Assembly (NCBI GenBank): GCA_015163815.1
Contig: JAAOIJ010000069.1
Coordinates: 1-21,198, forward strand
DNA: 21,198 nt
Direction of reading: 5' to 3'
Origin: Endozoicomonadaceae bacterium
GTDB lineage: Bacteria; Pseudomonadota; Gammaproteobacteria; Pseudomonadales; Endozoicomonadaceae
Shown here: positions 8,182-14,627 of the stretch, one piece after another
How the letters are laid out: every line of letters begins with the position of its first letter
Position numbering within the stretch: the first letter of the stretch is position 1
The notes under the pieces: model-generated
Databases searched by the model: none
What the model was told of the DNA's origin: nothing
Seen by the model: the letters and a program-made list of their open reading frames with translations, nothing else
Made by a program: the position numbers and the translations under genes

Positions 8182-8263
8182 ACGCAATGTAAACGCAATG
8201 TAAACGCAATGTAAACGCAATGTAAACGCAATGTAAACGCAATGTAAACGCAATGTAAACGCA
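8182..8263. repeat. 11-bp tandem repeat, seven perfect copies plus a partial
   Basis: The unit ACGCAATGTAA is repeated seven times without a mismatch (8182-8258) and followed by ACGCA (8259-8263). The period is close to one helical turn, so any protein bound to each unit would lie on one face of the DNA. Read on the minus strand each unit is TTACATTGCGT, and the array then contains repeated TTTACA, which resembles a -35 hexamer; metN starts about 130 nt downstream in that direction. The perfect identity suggests recent expansion by slippage. It could be a variable-number repeat affecting metN transcription, an iteron-like binding array, or neutral. Confidence 0.95.
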
Positions 8264-8340
8264 CATAAATTCTAACATGCTCATTATGACTAAACAAGCC
8301 TATAAAAGGTGACTTTGAAGAAATCATGTATTTTAAATGA

Positions 8341-8723
8341 ACCTCATTCAACAACGAAGTACAATACTGAAAGGTTTTTCTATGCTTCACATCATATCGT
8401 AAGCTGTTCGATAGTTTAACACTTTTCTAGATCTGTTATTAAGTGCATTTTGAATCAGTCAAATGTCACAATCTTCTATGTCCATAAACGCTGTTTTATT
8501 TGGAAAATATTGACAAGATAATCCATTGGAATGCTCATTTAAACCGCTTTCTAAAACAGCATAAAATGTAACAAAATAACATTTTATTTTTAATAAGTGT
8601 TGATAAGCCCTGTCATTCTCCTTCTTTTGTTGATAAAAAGAAGTGATACAAATTATTAGCATTTGACTGCTTTTTTTGGCTATAGAAAATGCCTTACTGT
8701 TGCACTTCACACTTGAGAAGGCA
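8341..8723 (-). mobile_element. Internally deleted IS30-family element (copy 1)
   Basis: Read on the minus strand, this 0.4-kb segment carries both ends of an IS30-like element but only part of its transposase. The C-terminal part is recognisable: GLNEHSNGLSCQYFPNKTAF (8480-8560), then after a frameshift LIQNALNNRSRKVLNYRTAY, matching the IS30 C-terminal pattern of NEHTNGLIRQY and LNNRPRK. The outer ends carry inverted repeats sharing GAAGTGCAA-like cores (8341-8370 and 8696-8723). About 400 bp present in the copy at 20059-20881 is missing. Not active. The IS30 assignment is from remembered family motifs. Confidence 0.75.
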
Positions 8724-8770
8724 TGTTAAAATAAACGACACTCTCTTTTTTAAAAAAAGAGTAATGACTT

Positions 8771-8967
8771 ATGAAGAGAGATTTCTTAACTGATATTCTT
8801 TGGGAAAAAATACAAATAATGATGAGAAAAATCAATGTCATCGATGGAAAAATGATTAACATATCATAGCTGCTATAGTATGGAAATGATATACAGGCTC
8901 TCCTTGGAGAGATATTTCTTATCAGTTTTTCCATTGGACAATGGCTTATCATCGATGGATATATTAA
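8771..8967 (+). pseudogene. Degraded IS5-family transposase, N-terminal part
   Basis: A broken reading frame encodes pieces matching the start of IS5-type transposases. From ATG 8771 one reads MKRDFLTDILWEKIQIMM, like the family pattern LTDEQWERIEPLLP. After a frameshift come HIIAAIVWK, a stop, YTGSPWRDI and then FFHWTMAYHRW, matching the family GILWVLRTGAPWRDLP and VYRRFRRW segments. The catalytic DDE core is absent, so it is an inactive fragment. A good promoter follows immediately at 8973. Confidence 0.65.
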
Positions 8968-8972
8968 ACAGC

Positions 8973-9001
8973 TTGACTCTGTATAAAAAGAGAATTATAA
9001 T
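8973..9001 (+). promoter_or_regulatory. Near-consensus sigma70 promoter
   Basis: TTGACT (8973-8978), a 17-nt spacer and TATAAT (8996-9001) form the best promoter in the window: five of six matches in the -35, six of six in the -10, and ideal spacing. Transcription would start near 9008 and give a leader of about 90 nt for the gene at 9099. It directly adjoins the IS5-like fragment, so it may be an element-borne or junction promoter. Confidence 0.7.
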
Positions 9002-9030
9002 CTTTTCGATTCAGAGACTGAAATTTTAAA

Positions 9031-9090
9031 TTTTACTTTTACTTTTACTTTTACTACGGCACATCTATTAGTAGTGGTGTAGTAGTGGTG
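9031..9090. repeat. Short tandem repeats in the leader of the 9099 gene
   Basis: Two repeats lie in the presumed 5' leader. TTTTAC occurs four times in tandem (9031-9054), and TAGTAGTGGTG occurs twice in tandem (9069-9090), the second copy leading into the Shine-Dalgarno-like GGTGA at 9087-9091. ACTAC near 9053 can pair with either GTAGT, giving alternative weak hairpins. Both repeats are prone to slippage and the second could change the translation signal. Confidence 0.85.
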
Positions 9091-9098
9091 ACAAAATC

Positions 9099-9857
9099 TT
9101 GAATCAGTCTATTATATCTTTTTTATTCATAGCATCGGCTTATATTTTTAATATAATCTGTATTATCAGTTCTTGTTTGCTAGAAGCAGGTTACGATCAA
9201 AAATACTATACTCCTGACGAACCCCTTGATATATATACTCATAAAGCAGTTTCGATGCTTATAGCCCACATTCCATTCAAGCAGGATGCTGCATTAGAGA
9301 AGAATAATGTGAAAGAAAATTCTGAATTATTAACAATATTTAACGATTATCTTTCTGAAACAAAAAAAATGAACTTATTTAGCAATTATGCTTTTTTGCA
9401 TTTTCTATCCAAGAAGATAGAATCTTATTTTTTAGAATATGCCTTGTTTGATAGGGATGAACTCTATTTATATATGCTGATAGATTTAGTCTATGAAAAT
9501 CTACAGATAAAAGAGGACAATCCTACACTCAAATATACCAAGGCGTTACAAAACATGATCCTTTCCCCCTGTTATAAGCCTAATATACTGAGCATGTATA
9601 ACGATAAATGCTCTCGAAAGATAGTTACTGTTCTGATCACATGCATGGAGATAGGCTGTGACTTATATGGAGACGTATTCAGAACTTATATAAAGAATAT
9701 AAGGAAGGCTTGCCAACGACAGGATCTTAATAGCTTTGTCGCTATTTTAGATGAAGAGTTATGTCAAAATAATTACATATTATACAATGCTGAAGATGAT
9801 GAAGATGAAGATGAAGATGATGAAGATGAAAAATCTATATTAGTCGATCCTAAATAA
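9099..9857 (+). CDS. Hypothetical lipoprotein-like protein with acidic C-terminal tail
   Basis: I do not recognise this 252-residue protein. It begins with a hydrophobic segment ending IISSC, which could be a lipobox with the Cys at residue 25 or 26, although the n-region lacks Lys or Arg, so a plain membrane anchor is possible. The middle is helical and rich in Leu, Tyr and Lys. The last 20 or so residues are almost all Asp and Glu (EDDEDEDEDDEDEKS) encoded by a run of GAT and GAA triplets. The proposed start is TTG with GGTGA seven nt upstream; no better ATG exists before residue 53. A strong promoter (8973-9001) argues it is expressed. It lies between IS remnants, alone on the plus strand, which suggests an acquired or orphan gene. 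No function is assigned. Confidence 0.6.
   Translation: MNQSIISFLFIASAYIFNIICIISSCLLEAGYDQKYYTPDEPLDIYTHKAVSMLIAHIPFKQDAALEKNNVKENSELLTIFNDYLSETKKMNLFSNYAFLHFLSKKIESYFLEYALFDRDELYLYMLIDLVYENLQIKEDNPTLKYTKALQNMILSPCYKPNILSMYNDKCSRKIVTVLITCMEIGCDLYGDVFRTYIKNIRKACQRQDLNSFVAILDEELCQNNYILYNAEDDEDEDEDDEDEKSILVDPK
9793..9831. repeat. GAT/GAA triplet repeat encoding the acidic tail
   Basis: A run of GAT and GAA codons about 39 bp long encodes the Asp/Glu tail of the 9099 protein. The unit GATGAA recurs with occasional extra GAT. Loss or gain in threes would change tail length without shifting the frame. Confidence 0.8.
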
Positions 9858-9883
9858 TTTGCCTTCTAAATCATGAGTAACTA

Positions 9884-9917
9884 CGTTAAGTATGGCACTT
9901 CATAGTTGAATAAGCCT
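9884..9917 (+). mobile_element. IS30-family 3' end remnant
   Basis: GTTAAGTATGGCACTTCATA and the following GTTGAATAAG match, with few changes, the right end of the IS30-like copy at 20845-20880 (TTTAAGTATTGCACTTCATG then GTTGAATGAG). Only this end is present, so it is a solo relic. The rest of 9858-10111 holds no gene that I can support. Confidence 0.6.
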
Positions 9918-10017
9918 CTTATAATAACGCATGAAAATTTATTTTGTACCCAAAAAGGTTCACCATATCTCTGTGTAAATTCATATGTCAGCTCCTAAAT
10001 ATGACTTTGAATGCGAT

Positions 10018-10031
10018 CATCAAATTTGATG
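10018..10031. repeat. 14-bp perfect palindrome
   Basis: CATCAAATTTGATG is a perfect palindrome about 140 nt upstream of the gene at 10172 and 80-100 nt upstream of its predicted -10. It could be an operator for a dimeric regulator. It lies in the gene-free stretch 9918-10111. Confidence 0.4.
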
Positions 10032-10073
10032 CGATAAAATGAATTTTAATTGATCTTTTAGAACATATCAAAA

Positions 10074-10098
10074 ACTTGAAATAGACATGATTTCAAGT
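10074..10098. repeat. Inverted repeat overlapping the -35 region of the 10172 gene
   Basis: ACTTGAAA-N9-TTTCAAGT is a perfect 8-bp inverted repeat. The right arm (10091-10098) covers the position of the -35 box relative to the -10 at 10115-10120, so a bound repressor would block RNA polymerase. The regulator is unknown. Confidence 0.45.
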
Positions 10099-10111
10099 GT
10101 CATTATAAATA

Positions 10112-10120
10112 TGATATACT
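10112..10120 (+). promoter_or_regulatory. Extended -10 promoter element for the 10172 gene
   Basis: TGATATACT contains the extended -10 pattern TGn followed by TATACT (five of six). The -35 hexamer at normal spacing (TTCAAG, 10092-10097) is poor, which is usual for extended -10 promoters. Start of transcription would be near 10127, giving a leader of about 45 nt. Confidence 0.5.
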
Positions 10121-10171
10121 CAATATAGTTCGATATATTTTACACAGTCTGGATCTCAATAAGAAACAACT

Positions 10172-11125
10172 ATGTATACATCAAAACCTACTTTACCTAC
10201 AATCATTTATTATGACCCGCTGAATCCAAAAAAGAATAGACTGAAGACCTTCAAACATCGTTTTACCCATTTTTTTTTAAAAAAAAAATTAACCAGCACG
10301 ATACAATCTAAAAGACAACCTTGCTTAAAAAAACAACAGAAAGTGGTTAAACCTGAATGGGCAACACAAGCAATATTAGCCGCTTATCCAATACATCACT
10401 CGCTACAAATGATTCATGATAGTGATCTTGATCCTAGTTTATCAATACATCAGGATCATTGGTATATTGATACACAATATTTGAAAAAATTAAGTCATCA
10501 TCAACCATTTTTTAAATATTATCCAAAAACGCAGGCTTTGTATCATCAAGCCTCTGGATTAGTTGCTTTTTTATTTTGCTGTTCACGCACTAATACACTG
10601 TTTTTTGTTTTAGGTTATGCGCACTGGGGTCATCAATCAATTGTTCAAAAATATCAAAAAAAATCATTCAAATCTTCAATACAAAGATTATTACCGATAC
10701 TACAAGCTGATTTTGATGCAGCTCAAATATTAATTTCAACCTTGATAACCACCTTAAATAAAGGACAAATCAAACAGCTTACACTGTTGGGTCTTGCTCA
10801 AAGCGGTGCTTTAATAACCTATGCGTCTCTTTTTCAAAAAACACCGATCAATACTGTTGTCTTTGCTAGTTCACCCTTACCCAAAAAACAAATCAAAAGA
10901 CTACCAAAGCAACAGGTCATCAATGCTGAAAAGACGATTACGCAAATAAAAATAAAAGGTGATCTTTTCCCATATTGTCACCCATTTTCAGAACATACCG
11001 GCAGATATCTCGGTCAAACTATCATGATTTATCCGGCACATCGATATACTCTGAGGCGACATAAAAACATATATAAACATTTACGTTATGCTTCAGAAAA
11101 CACCTGTTTCTTTTCAAAATTGTAG
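10172..11125 (+). CDS. Hypothetical protein with a degenerate class-3 lipase-like fold
   Basis: The 317-residue product has no signal peptide. Its N-terminal 65 residues are strongly basic and rich in Thr, Pro and Lys. The C-terminal half follows the order of class-3 (fungal-type) lipases: a strand-turn segment TLLGLAQSGALITYASL (about 204-220) where such lipases have GHSLGGALA, a strand VVFASSPLP, then KGDLFPYCHPF with Asp264 where they have an ND/GD-LVP motif, and KHLRYA with His303 where the catalytic His sits. On this alignment the nucleophile Ser is replaced by Ala209, although Ser211 sits in a small-x-Ser-x-small context and might substitute. A dead or modified hydrolase is therefore possible. 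The gene is convergent with pyrF with six nt between stops. The fold call is inference from motif order. Confidence 0.75.
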   Translation: MYTSKPTLPTIIYYDPLNPKKNRLKTFKHRFTHFFLKKKLTSTIQSKRQPCLKKQQKVVKPEWATQAILAAYPIHHSLQMIHDSDLDPSLSIHQDHWYIDTQYLKKLSHHQPFFKYYPKTQALYHQASGLVAFLFCCSRTNTLFFVLGYAHWGHQSIVQKYQKKSFKSSIQRLLPILQADFDAAQILISTLITTLNKGQIKQLTLLGLAQSGALITYASLFQKTPINTVVFASSPLPKKQIKRLPKQQVINAEKTITQIKIKGDLFPYCHPFSEHTGRYLGQTIMIYPAHRYTLRRHKNIYKHLRYASENTCFFSKL

Positions 11126-11131
11126 ATCAAA

Positions 11132-11836
11132 TTAGATCTTATGTGATACTTGATCAATCAAATGAGATAAAGTCTGTTTAGGATGATTAGATTGCGTAAT
11201 TTCACGTCCCATGACCAAATAATTAGCACCTTGCTCTAAAGCTTCAATTGGTGTCATCACACGCTTTTGATCGACATGCTGTTCAGTGATAGAACGAACA
11301 CCAGGTGTCACCGTTAAAAAATCCTGTCCACAGACTGCTTTAATATTTGATACTTCGTGCGCAGAACACACAACACCATCCATTCCACTCATTTTTGCAA
11401 GCTGAGCTAAATGCAAAACTTGATCTTCTACGCTATTTTGAATACCAATCGATCGTAATGCATCTTGATCCATACTCGTTAAGATAGTGACAGCAATTAA
11501 TAAAGGAGGTGACTCTAAATTTAAATCATCTAATGCTTGACGACAAGCATGCATCATCTCAAAGCCTCCTGATGCATGCACATTCACCATCCATACGCCT
11601 AATTTTGCAGCAGCCACTACCGCTTTACTTGTTGTTGAAGGAATATCATGGAATTTTAAATCTAAAAAAATCTTAAAATGCATCTGTATCAGCTGTTGAA
11701 TCAATCCAGGGCCTGTAGCCGTAAATAATTCTTTACCTATTTTGACAGCACATTGCTGGCAATGAAGTTGATTGACAATAGATAAAGCATCTGCTTGATT
11801 CGAAAAGTCGAGTGCAACAATAATAGGGGATAACAT
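11132..11836 (-). CDS. pyrF: Orotidine 5'-phosphate decarboxylase PyrF
   Basis: PyrF decarboxylates orotidine monophosphate to UMP, the last step of de novo pyrimidine synthesis, in the cytosol. The 234-residue protein (E. coli: 245) is a complete TIM barrel. The substrate-binding Asp10 (VALDF) and Lys32 (VKIGKELF) are present. The catalytic D-x-K-x-x-D motif is DLKFHD (59-64) with Lys61. The C-terminal phosphate site TPGVR and NYLVMGREIT are also present. It starts at ATG 11834-11836. In most gammaproteobacteria lapB lies between lapA and pyrF; here only 91 nt separate them. Confidence 0.95.
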   Translation of the reverse strand: MLSPIIVALDFSNQADALSIVNQLHCQQCAVKIGKELFTATGPGLIQQLIQMHFKIFLDLKFHDIPSTTSKAVVAAAKLGVWMVNVHASGGFEMMHACRQALDDLNLESPPLLIAVTILTSMDQDALRSIGIQNSVEDQVLHLAQLAKMSGMDGVVCSAHEVSNIKAVCGQDFLTVTPGVRSITEQHVDQKRVMTPIEALEQGANYLVMGREITQSNHPKQTLSHLIDQVSHKI

Positions 11837-11927
11837 AAAAAAATACTTGTGTGCTTGTGGATAAAATCAACTGAATTTTATTTAAAAAATCAATAATATA
11901 AAAAAAAGGCATACTGCTTTGCTCAGA

Positions 11928-12236
11928 TTAAGCATGAGGTTTGTCAAAATTTTGAATGGTTGTATTTTGTCTTTTTAATTCACGCTTTAGAGAGGCATTC
12001 GATAGCGTTAATTTAATTAACATGATGCTAGAAGACAATAAACCAATTAAACCTCCCAATACAAAAAAAATAACAATAATAGACGATACTGACAACGTAT
12101 ATAATGGGAATTGAAAAAACTTCAATTGAACTGATTCATCATTATTTATGATGAAATCAGTCAAAAAGATAGCGGTACAAAGTAATAGTAAGCAATATAC
12201 TAATCTTTTGATCCAGCGAGACAATGTAATAGACAT
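11928..12236 (-). CDS. lapA: LapA-domain inner-membrane protein (YciS)
   Basis: A 102-residue protein with two membrane segments (about 10-30 and 45-68) and a short coiled C-terminal tail, the LapA (DUF1049) pattern. The conserved NNDESVQLKFFQFPLYTLSVS between the segments is typical (NxxxVxLxF). In E. coli LapA works with LapB in controlling LpxC turnover and lipopolysaccharide assembly. The gene starts 18 nt after the ihfB stop and has a poor SD, so its translation probably depends on ihfB. Its partner lapB is not found in this window. Confidence 0.87.
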   Translation of the reverse strand: MSITLSRWIKRLVYCLLLLCTAIFLTDFIINNDESVQLKFFQFPLYTLSVSSIIVIFFVLGGLIGLLSSSIMLIKLTLSNASLKRELKRQNTTIQNFDKPHA

Positions 12237-12254
12237 ATCTGATGAATATGCTAA

Positions 12255-12551
12255 TTACGTAGCCATAGCTACCGCATCATTCACAGATTGCTTTAATTCT
12301 TTTCCTGGTTTAAAATGAGGCACGTGCTGACAACCTAATTGAAATACTTGGCCAGTTTTTGGATTATGAGCACGACGAGGTGCTCTATAATGTAGGGAAA
12401 AACTACCAAAGCCTCTAATTTCAATTCGTTTTCCTTGAGATAAAGTACTACTCATATAATCTAAAATGATTTTGACAACTTCTTCTATATACTTATTCCC
12501 AAGAGACGGATATTGCTTGGCAATCAAGTCTGCCAATTCTGAACGGGTCAT
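12255..12551 (-). CDS. ihfB: Integration host factor beta subunit IhfB
   Basis: IhfB pairs with IhfA to bend DNA sharply at specific sites in replication, recombination and transcription. The 98-residue protein (E. coli: 94) opens MTRSELADLIAKQYP and has the diagnostic RIEIRGFGSFSLHYRAPR, the arm tip NPKTG with the intercalating Pro, and VPHFKPGKELK. These identify it as the beta subunit and not HU or IhfA. Start at 12551 has AGGA ten nt upstream. It follows rpsA after 135 nt, its normal neighbour in gammaproteobacteria. Confidence 0.95.
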   Translation of the reverse strand: MTRSELADLIAKQYPSLGNKYIEEVVKIILDYMSSTLSQGKRIEIRGFGSFSLHYRAPRRAHNPKTGQVFQLGCQHVPHFKPGKELKQSVNDAVAMAT

Positions 12552-12672
12552 GGTTTAGTATCCTATGCTTTCCAAGTATTGTTAGGATGATCCTAATAAT
12601 TACTGTTTTCTAAATTAACTAAATATAAAAAATATATCAAGCAAATTATTGATTAAAATAAAATTAAATAAA

Positions 12673-12706
12673 CAAATGACAAGCCATCATGATGGCTTGT
12701 CATTTG
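12673..12706 (-). terminator. rpsA terminator, a 34-bp perfect palindrome overlapping the stop codon
   Basis: Positions 12673-12706 read the same on both strands over 34 bp. As RNA from the minus strand this folds into a stem of about 15 bp with a tiny loop, followed by a T-rich stretch (TTTATTTAATTTTATTTT). It is a Rho-independent terminator. The upstream arm encodes the last S1 residues (NANDKPS), and the TGA stop lies at the apex (12687-12689), so coding sequence and terminator overlap. Confidence 0.85.
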
Positions 12707-14387
12707 CATTATCGTCATTTTGCATTTTTTCTCTGATTAAATCGCCAATGGTAGTCGGTCCAGAAGCTGTCGTTTCTTGACGACGATGCTCTTTTAAGGC
12801 TTCTTTCTCTTCCACTTCATCTTTTGCTTTAATCGATAAACTAATTACTCTATTTTTTCTGTCAATACTAACAATACGTGCTTCAATATTTTCATCAACT
12901 TTTAAAACATTCGTAGCATCTTCTACACGATCTCGACTAATTTCAGATGCTTTTAAAACACCAGAGACATCTTCTGTCAATTCAATGGTAGCTGCTTTTG
13001 CGGTAACACTTAACACCTTACCTAATACAATAGATCCTTTTGCATGCTCTTCAGCATATCTTGAAAAGGGATCATCAGTCATTTGCTTAATACCTAAAGA
13101 AATACGTTCTCGATCTGGATCAATAGAAAGTACTACGGCTTCTACTTCTTGTCCTTTTTTATAATTTTGAACAATATCTTCACCTGAGTCATGCCAGCTA
13201 ATATCAGACAAATGAACTAAGCCATCAATTGCGCCATCCAAACCAATAAAAATACCAAAATCAGTGATCGATTTAATGAATCCTGTTAAATGGGAGCCTT
13301 TACTATAACGATTAGAGAATTCTTCCCAAGGATTTGCTTTACATTGTTTAATCCCGAGTGAAATGCGACGGCGCTCTTCATCAATATCTAAAACCATGAC
13401 ATCAATTTTTTCACCTTGAGAAACAATCTTGCTTGGATGAACATTTTTGTTAGTCCAATCCATTTCAGATACATGTACTAATCCTTCAACACCTTCTTCC
13501 AGTTCTACAAAGCAACCATAATCTGTTAAATTTGTGACCACACCTGATATGGTCTTATTTTCAGGGAAGCGCTTCTTAATCGCACTCCAAGGATCTTCAC
13601 CTAATTGTTTTAAGCCTAATGAAACACGATTTCTTTCGCGATCAAATTTCAATATTTTCACTAAAATTTCTTCACCAACAGTCACAATTTCACTTGGGTG
13701 ACGAATACGTTTCCAGGCCATATCTGTAATATGTAATAAGCCGTCAATGCCACCTAAATCAACAAAAGCGCCATAATCTGTTAAATTCTTCACGATGCCT
13801 TTCACTTCCATGCCTTCATCCATGCTTTCTAATAAAGCATCACGTTCGGCAGAGTTTTCAATTTCTAAAACAGCTCGGCGAGAAACAACCACATTATTTC
13901 GTTTTTGATCTAATTTAATGACTTTAAATTCAAGTTCTTTACCTTCTAGATGTGTTGCATCTCGAATAGGTCTCACATCAATTAAGGAACCGGGTAAAAA
14001 TGCGCGAATTGAATGAATTTCAACTGTAAATCCACCTTTAACTTTCCCGCTAATAACGCCGTAAATAATATCACTCTTTTCAAAAGCAATTTCTAACCCT
14101 TGCCAAGCTTCTGCTCGTTTTGCTTTTTCTCGAGACAGTTTTGTTTCTCCAAAACCATCTTCAACGGCTTCTAAAACAACTTGTACTTCATCACCTACTT
14201 TAATTTTGATATCGCCATTTTCATCACGAAATTGTTCAATAGGAATGACGCCTTCTGATTTTAAGCCAGCATGGACAACAACCCAGTCACCATCTACATC
14301 AACAATTACACCGGTGATAATAGAGCCTGGTTTCATTTCTACTTCTCTGAGACTCTCTTCAAAGAGTTCTGCAAAGCTTTCTTTCAT
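12687..14387 (-). CDS. rpsA: 30S ribosomal protein S1
   Basis: S1 binds mRNA leaders and brings them to the 30S subunit, which is essential for initiation on weakly SD-bearing or structured mRNAs. The 566-residue product (E. coli: 557) carries the six S1 repeats, at roughly 21-87, 106-172, 193-261, 278-348, 365-435 and 452-520. The repeats show the patterns LTDYGAFVDLGGIDGLLHITD, LTDYGCFVELEEGVEGLVHVSE and ITDFGIFIGLDGAIDGLVHLSD. The C-terminal tail is acidic and polar. The ATG at 14387 follows CAGGA at about 11 nt. Order cmk-rpsA-ihfB is the gammaproteobacterial norm. In E. coli S1 represses its own translation through the leader; whether that applies here cannot be seen. Confidence 0.97.
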   Translation of the reverse strand: MKESFAELFEESLREVEMKPGSIITGVIVDVDGDWVVVHAGLKSEGVIPIEQFRDENGDIKIKVGDEVQVVLEAVEDGFGETKLSREKAKRAEAWQGLEIAFEKSDIIYGVISGKVKGGFTVEIHSIRAFLPGSLIDVRPIRDATHLEGKELEFKVIKLDQKRNNVVVSRRAVLEIENSAERDALLESMDEGMEVKGIVKNLTDYGAFVDLGGIDGLLHITDMAWKRIRHPSEIVTVGEEILVKILKFDRERNRVSLGLKQLGEDPWSAIKKRFPENKTISGVVTNLTDYGCFVELEEGVEGLVHVSEMDWTNKNVHPSKIVSQGEKIDVMVLDIDEERRRISLGIKQCKANPWEEFSNRYSKGSHLTGFIKSITDFGIFIGLDGAIDGLVHLSDISWHDSGEDIVQNYKKGQEVEAVVLSIDPDRERISLGIKQMTDDPFSRYAEEHAKGSIVLGKVLSVTAKAATIELTEDVSGVLKASEISRDRVEDATNVLKVDENIEARIVSIDRKNRVISLSIKAKDEVEEKEALKEHRRQETTASGPTTIGDLIREKMQNDDNANDKPS

Positions 14388-14459
14388 ATTAAGTTAAATC
14401 CTGATGTAGTGATACTATGCTTCAAAAAATAAAAAAATCTCAAAAAACACAATATAATC

Positions 14460-14488
14460 ACCCTACCTTCAGCTCAGAAGGATGTCAA
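14460..14488 (-). promoter_or_regulatory. Possible rpsA promoter
   Basis: On the minus strand TTGACA (14488-14483) is a perfect -35. At 17 nt there is only TAGGGT as -10 (three of six). An alternative -10, TATATT (14456-14451), fits a different, poor -35. Between them lies a small hairpin CCTTC-N6-GAAGG (14466-14481). The region is a plausible promoter 70-100 nt before rpsA, but not a clean one. Confidence 0.35.
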
Positions 14489-14498
14489 TTATAATTTT

Positions 14499-14558
14499 AA
14501 AAATACAACAATATGCTGAAAATTGAGCTCATATTCTCAATTGATTCGTTGTATTTTT
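14499..14558 (-). terminator. Nested hairpin between cmk and rpsA
   Basis: AAAAATACAAC and GTTGTATTTTT are an 11-bp inverted repeat 38 nt apart; inside it AATTGAG and CTCAATT form a 7-bp second stem. On the minus strand the outer right arm ends in TTTTTAAAATT, so it could terminate or attenuate transcription from cmk, just upstream of the rpsA promoter. The rest of 14398-14627 holds no gene. Confidence 0.5.
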
Positions 14559-14627
14559 ACGCATTATTTTTTACAAAACAAGCAAATGTGGCATAAAATG
14601 GAATCATAACAAGTGAATACTGTTTTT

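Noticed and set aside
8182..8263. CRISPR array
   Set aside because: The repeat is 11 bp with no spacers, so it is a simple tandem repeat.
8160..8390. 76-codon minus-strand ORF across the 11-bp repeat
   Set aside because: Its repetitive peptide is only the translation of the tandem repeat and its 3' part is IS30 relic sequence.
8459..8710. 83-codon minus-strand ORF as an independent gene
   Set aside because: Its C-terminal part is IS30 transposase and the N-terminal part is the element's own non-coding end, so it is treated as part of the IS30 relic.
8707..8952. 81-codon minus-strand ORF
   Set aside because: It runs antisense to the recognisable IS5-like transposase remnants and has no features of its own.
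11124..11139. AGATC/GATCT inverted repeat between the lipase-like gene and pyrF
   Set aside because: Five-bp arms without a U tract; too weak to call a terminator.
11902..11930. Terminator between lapA and pyrF
   Set aside because: There is an eight-T tract on the minus strand, but the preceding sequence forms only a three-bp stem, so I do not call it.
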